Positions 27,756 through 27,815 of a stretch of DNA of 27,815 nucleotides are shown here, in pieces. The notes beneath the pieces are model-generated. The model was given only the letters and a program-made list of their open reading frames with translations, made no database searches and had not been told where the DNA came from. The stretch's first letter is position 1. The number at the start of each line of letters is the position of its first letter. The DNA comes from a virus. Where the stretch lies: positions 1 to 27,815 of IMG/VR virus record IMGVR_UViG_3300025889_000753. One strand, written 5' to 3'. The translations under genes were made by a program, and so were the position numbers.

Positions 27756-27815
27756 CCGGCCGGTGCAGGTGCATGGTATGGCCGCATGATCCCTGTGGTA
27801 ACGTGCGGGGCAACG

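Noticed and set aside
27756-27815. Further gene at the right edge
   Set aside because: Only short frames without ribosome sites run through the promoter region; the segment is too short to judge.
1-27815. tRNA genes or lysogeny genes (integrase, repressor, attachment site)
   Set aside because: I saw no cloverleaf-like segment with the expected T-loop sequence, no integrase motif and no repeated attachment-like core. The rest of the genome could still hold them.

Overview
The window is part of the genome of a tailed bacteriophage, most likely a podovirus. The evidence is a tail fibre with a T7-type N-terminal attachment domain, the C-terminal part of a very large ejection-type virion protein, a complete lysis cassette, and a block of replication and recombination genes followed by dozens of tiny tightly overlapping genes. 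I see no integrase, repressor, terminase, capsid, RNA polymerase, tRNA or CRISPR array. The host is not shown by the sequence. The style of the small accessory proteins (DUF551-like, HIRAN, ParB-methyltransferase) and the GC-rich right side suggest a proteobacterium, plausibly an alphaproteobacterium; that is inference only.

Layout: positions 1-6747 are on the + strand and hold late genes: the end of a giant virion protein, the tail fibre, two very small genes, two membrane proteins, an endolysin, a holin candidate, an overlapping i-spanin/o-spanin pair and a 27-residue membrane peptide. From 6744 to the right edge every gene is on the - strand. The two arms converge on a shared TTAA, where the two stop codons overlap. 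Read in transcription order (right to left), the - strand arm starts with a promoter at 27727-27755 and about 18 small genes. It continues with a second, similar promoter at 22501-22529 and more small genes. Next come a UvrD-like helicase, a 169-residue protein with its own promoter and structured flanks, a HIRAN protein, an Fe-S RecB/Cas4-type nuclease, a Sak4-like ATPase, a candidate ssDNA-binding or annealing partner, a ParB-methyltransferase fusion, a UDG-like/exonuclease protein, a family A DNA polymerase and a DUF3987-like ATPase.

The genes fit together as an early arm for takeover, recombination and replication, and a late arm for virion and lysis. The most unusual points are: (1) a homing-endonuclease-type gene sits between the Sak4-like ATPase and its downstream partner, and the last 39 codons of the ATPase gene, with the TAATG stop/start junction, are present on both sides of it; (2) the DNA polymerase is divided inside its proofreading exonuclease domain into two proteins separated by an 89-residue zinc-finger/HTH-like gene; (3) ten early genes share a start-site motif AGGAGTTGCA or a close variant; (4) two early promoters share their spacer sequence as well as the -35; (5) mutually exclusive hairpins lie behind a near-perfect complement of the 16S rRNA 3' end, close to the right edge.

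Several genes shorter than 60 codons were found by reading the gaps by eye; their starts rest on Shine-Dalgarno sites and ATGA/TAATG overlaps. Functions are assigned from recognisable motifs only; no database search was possible.
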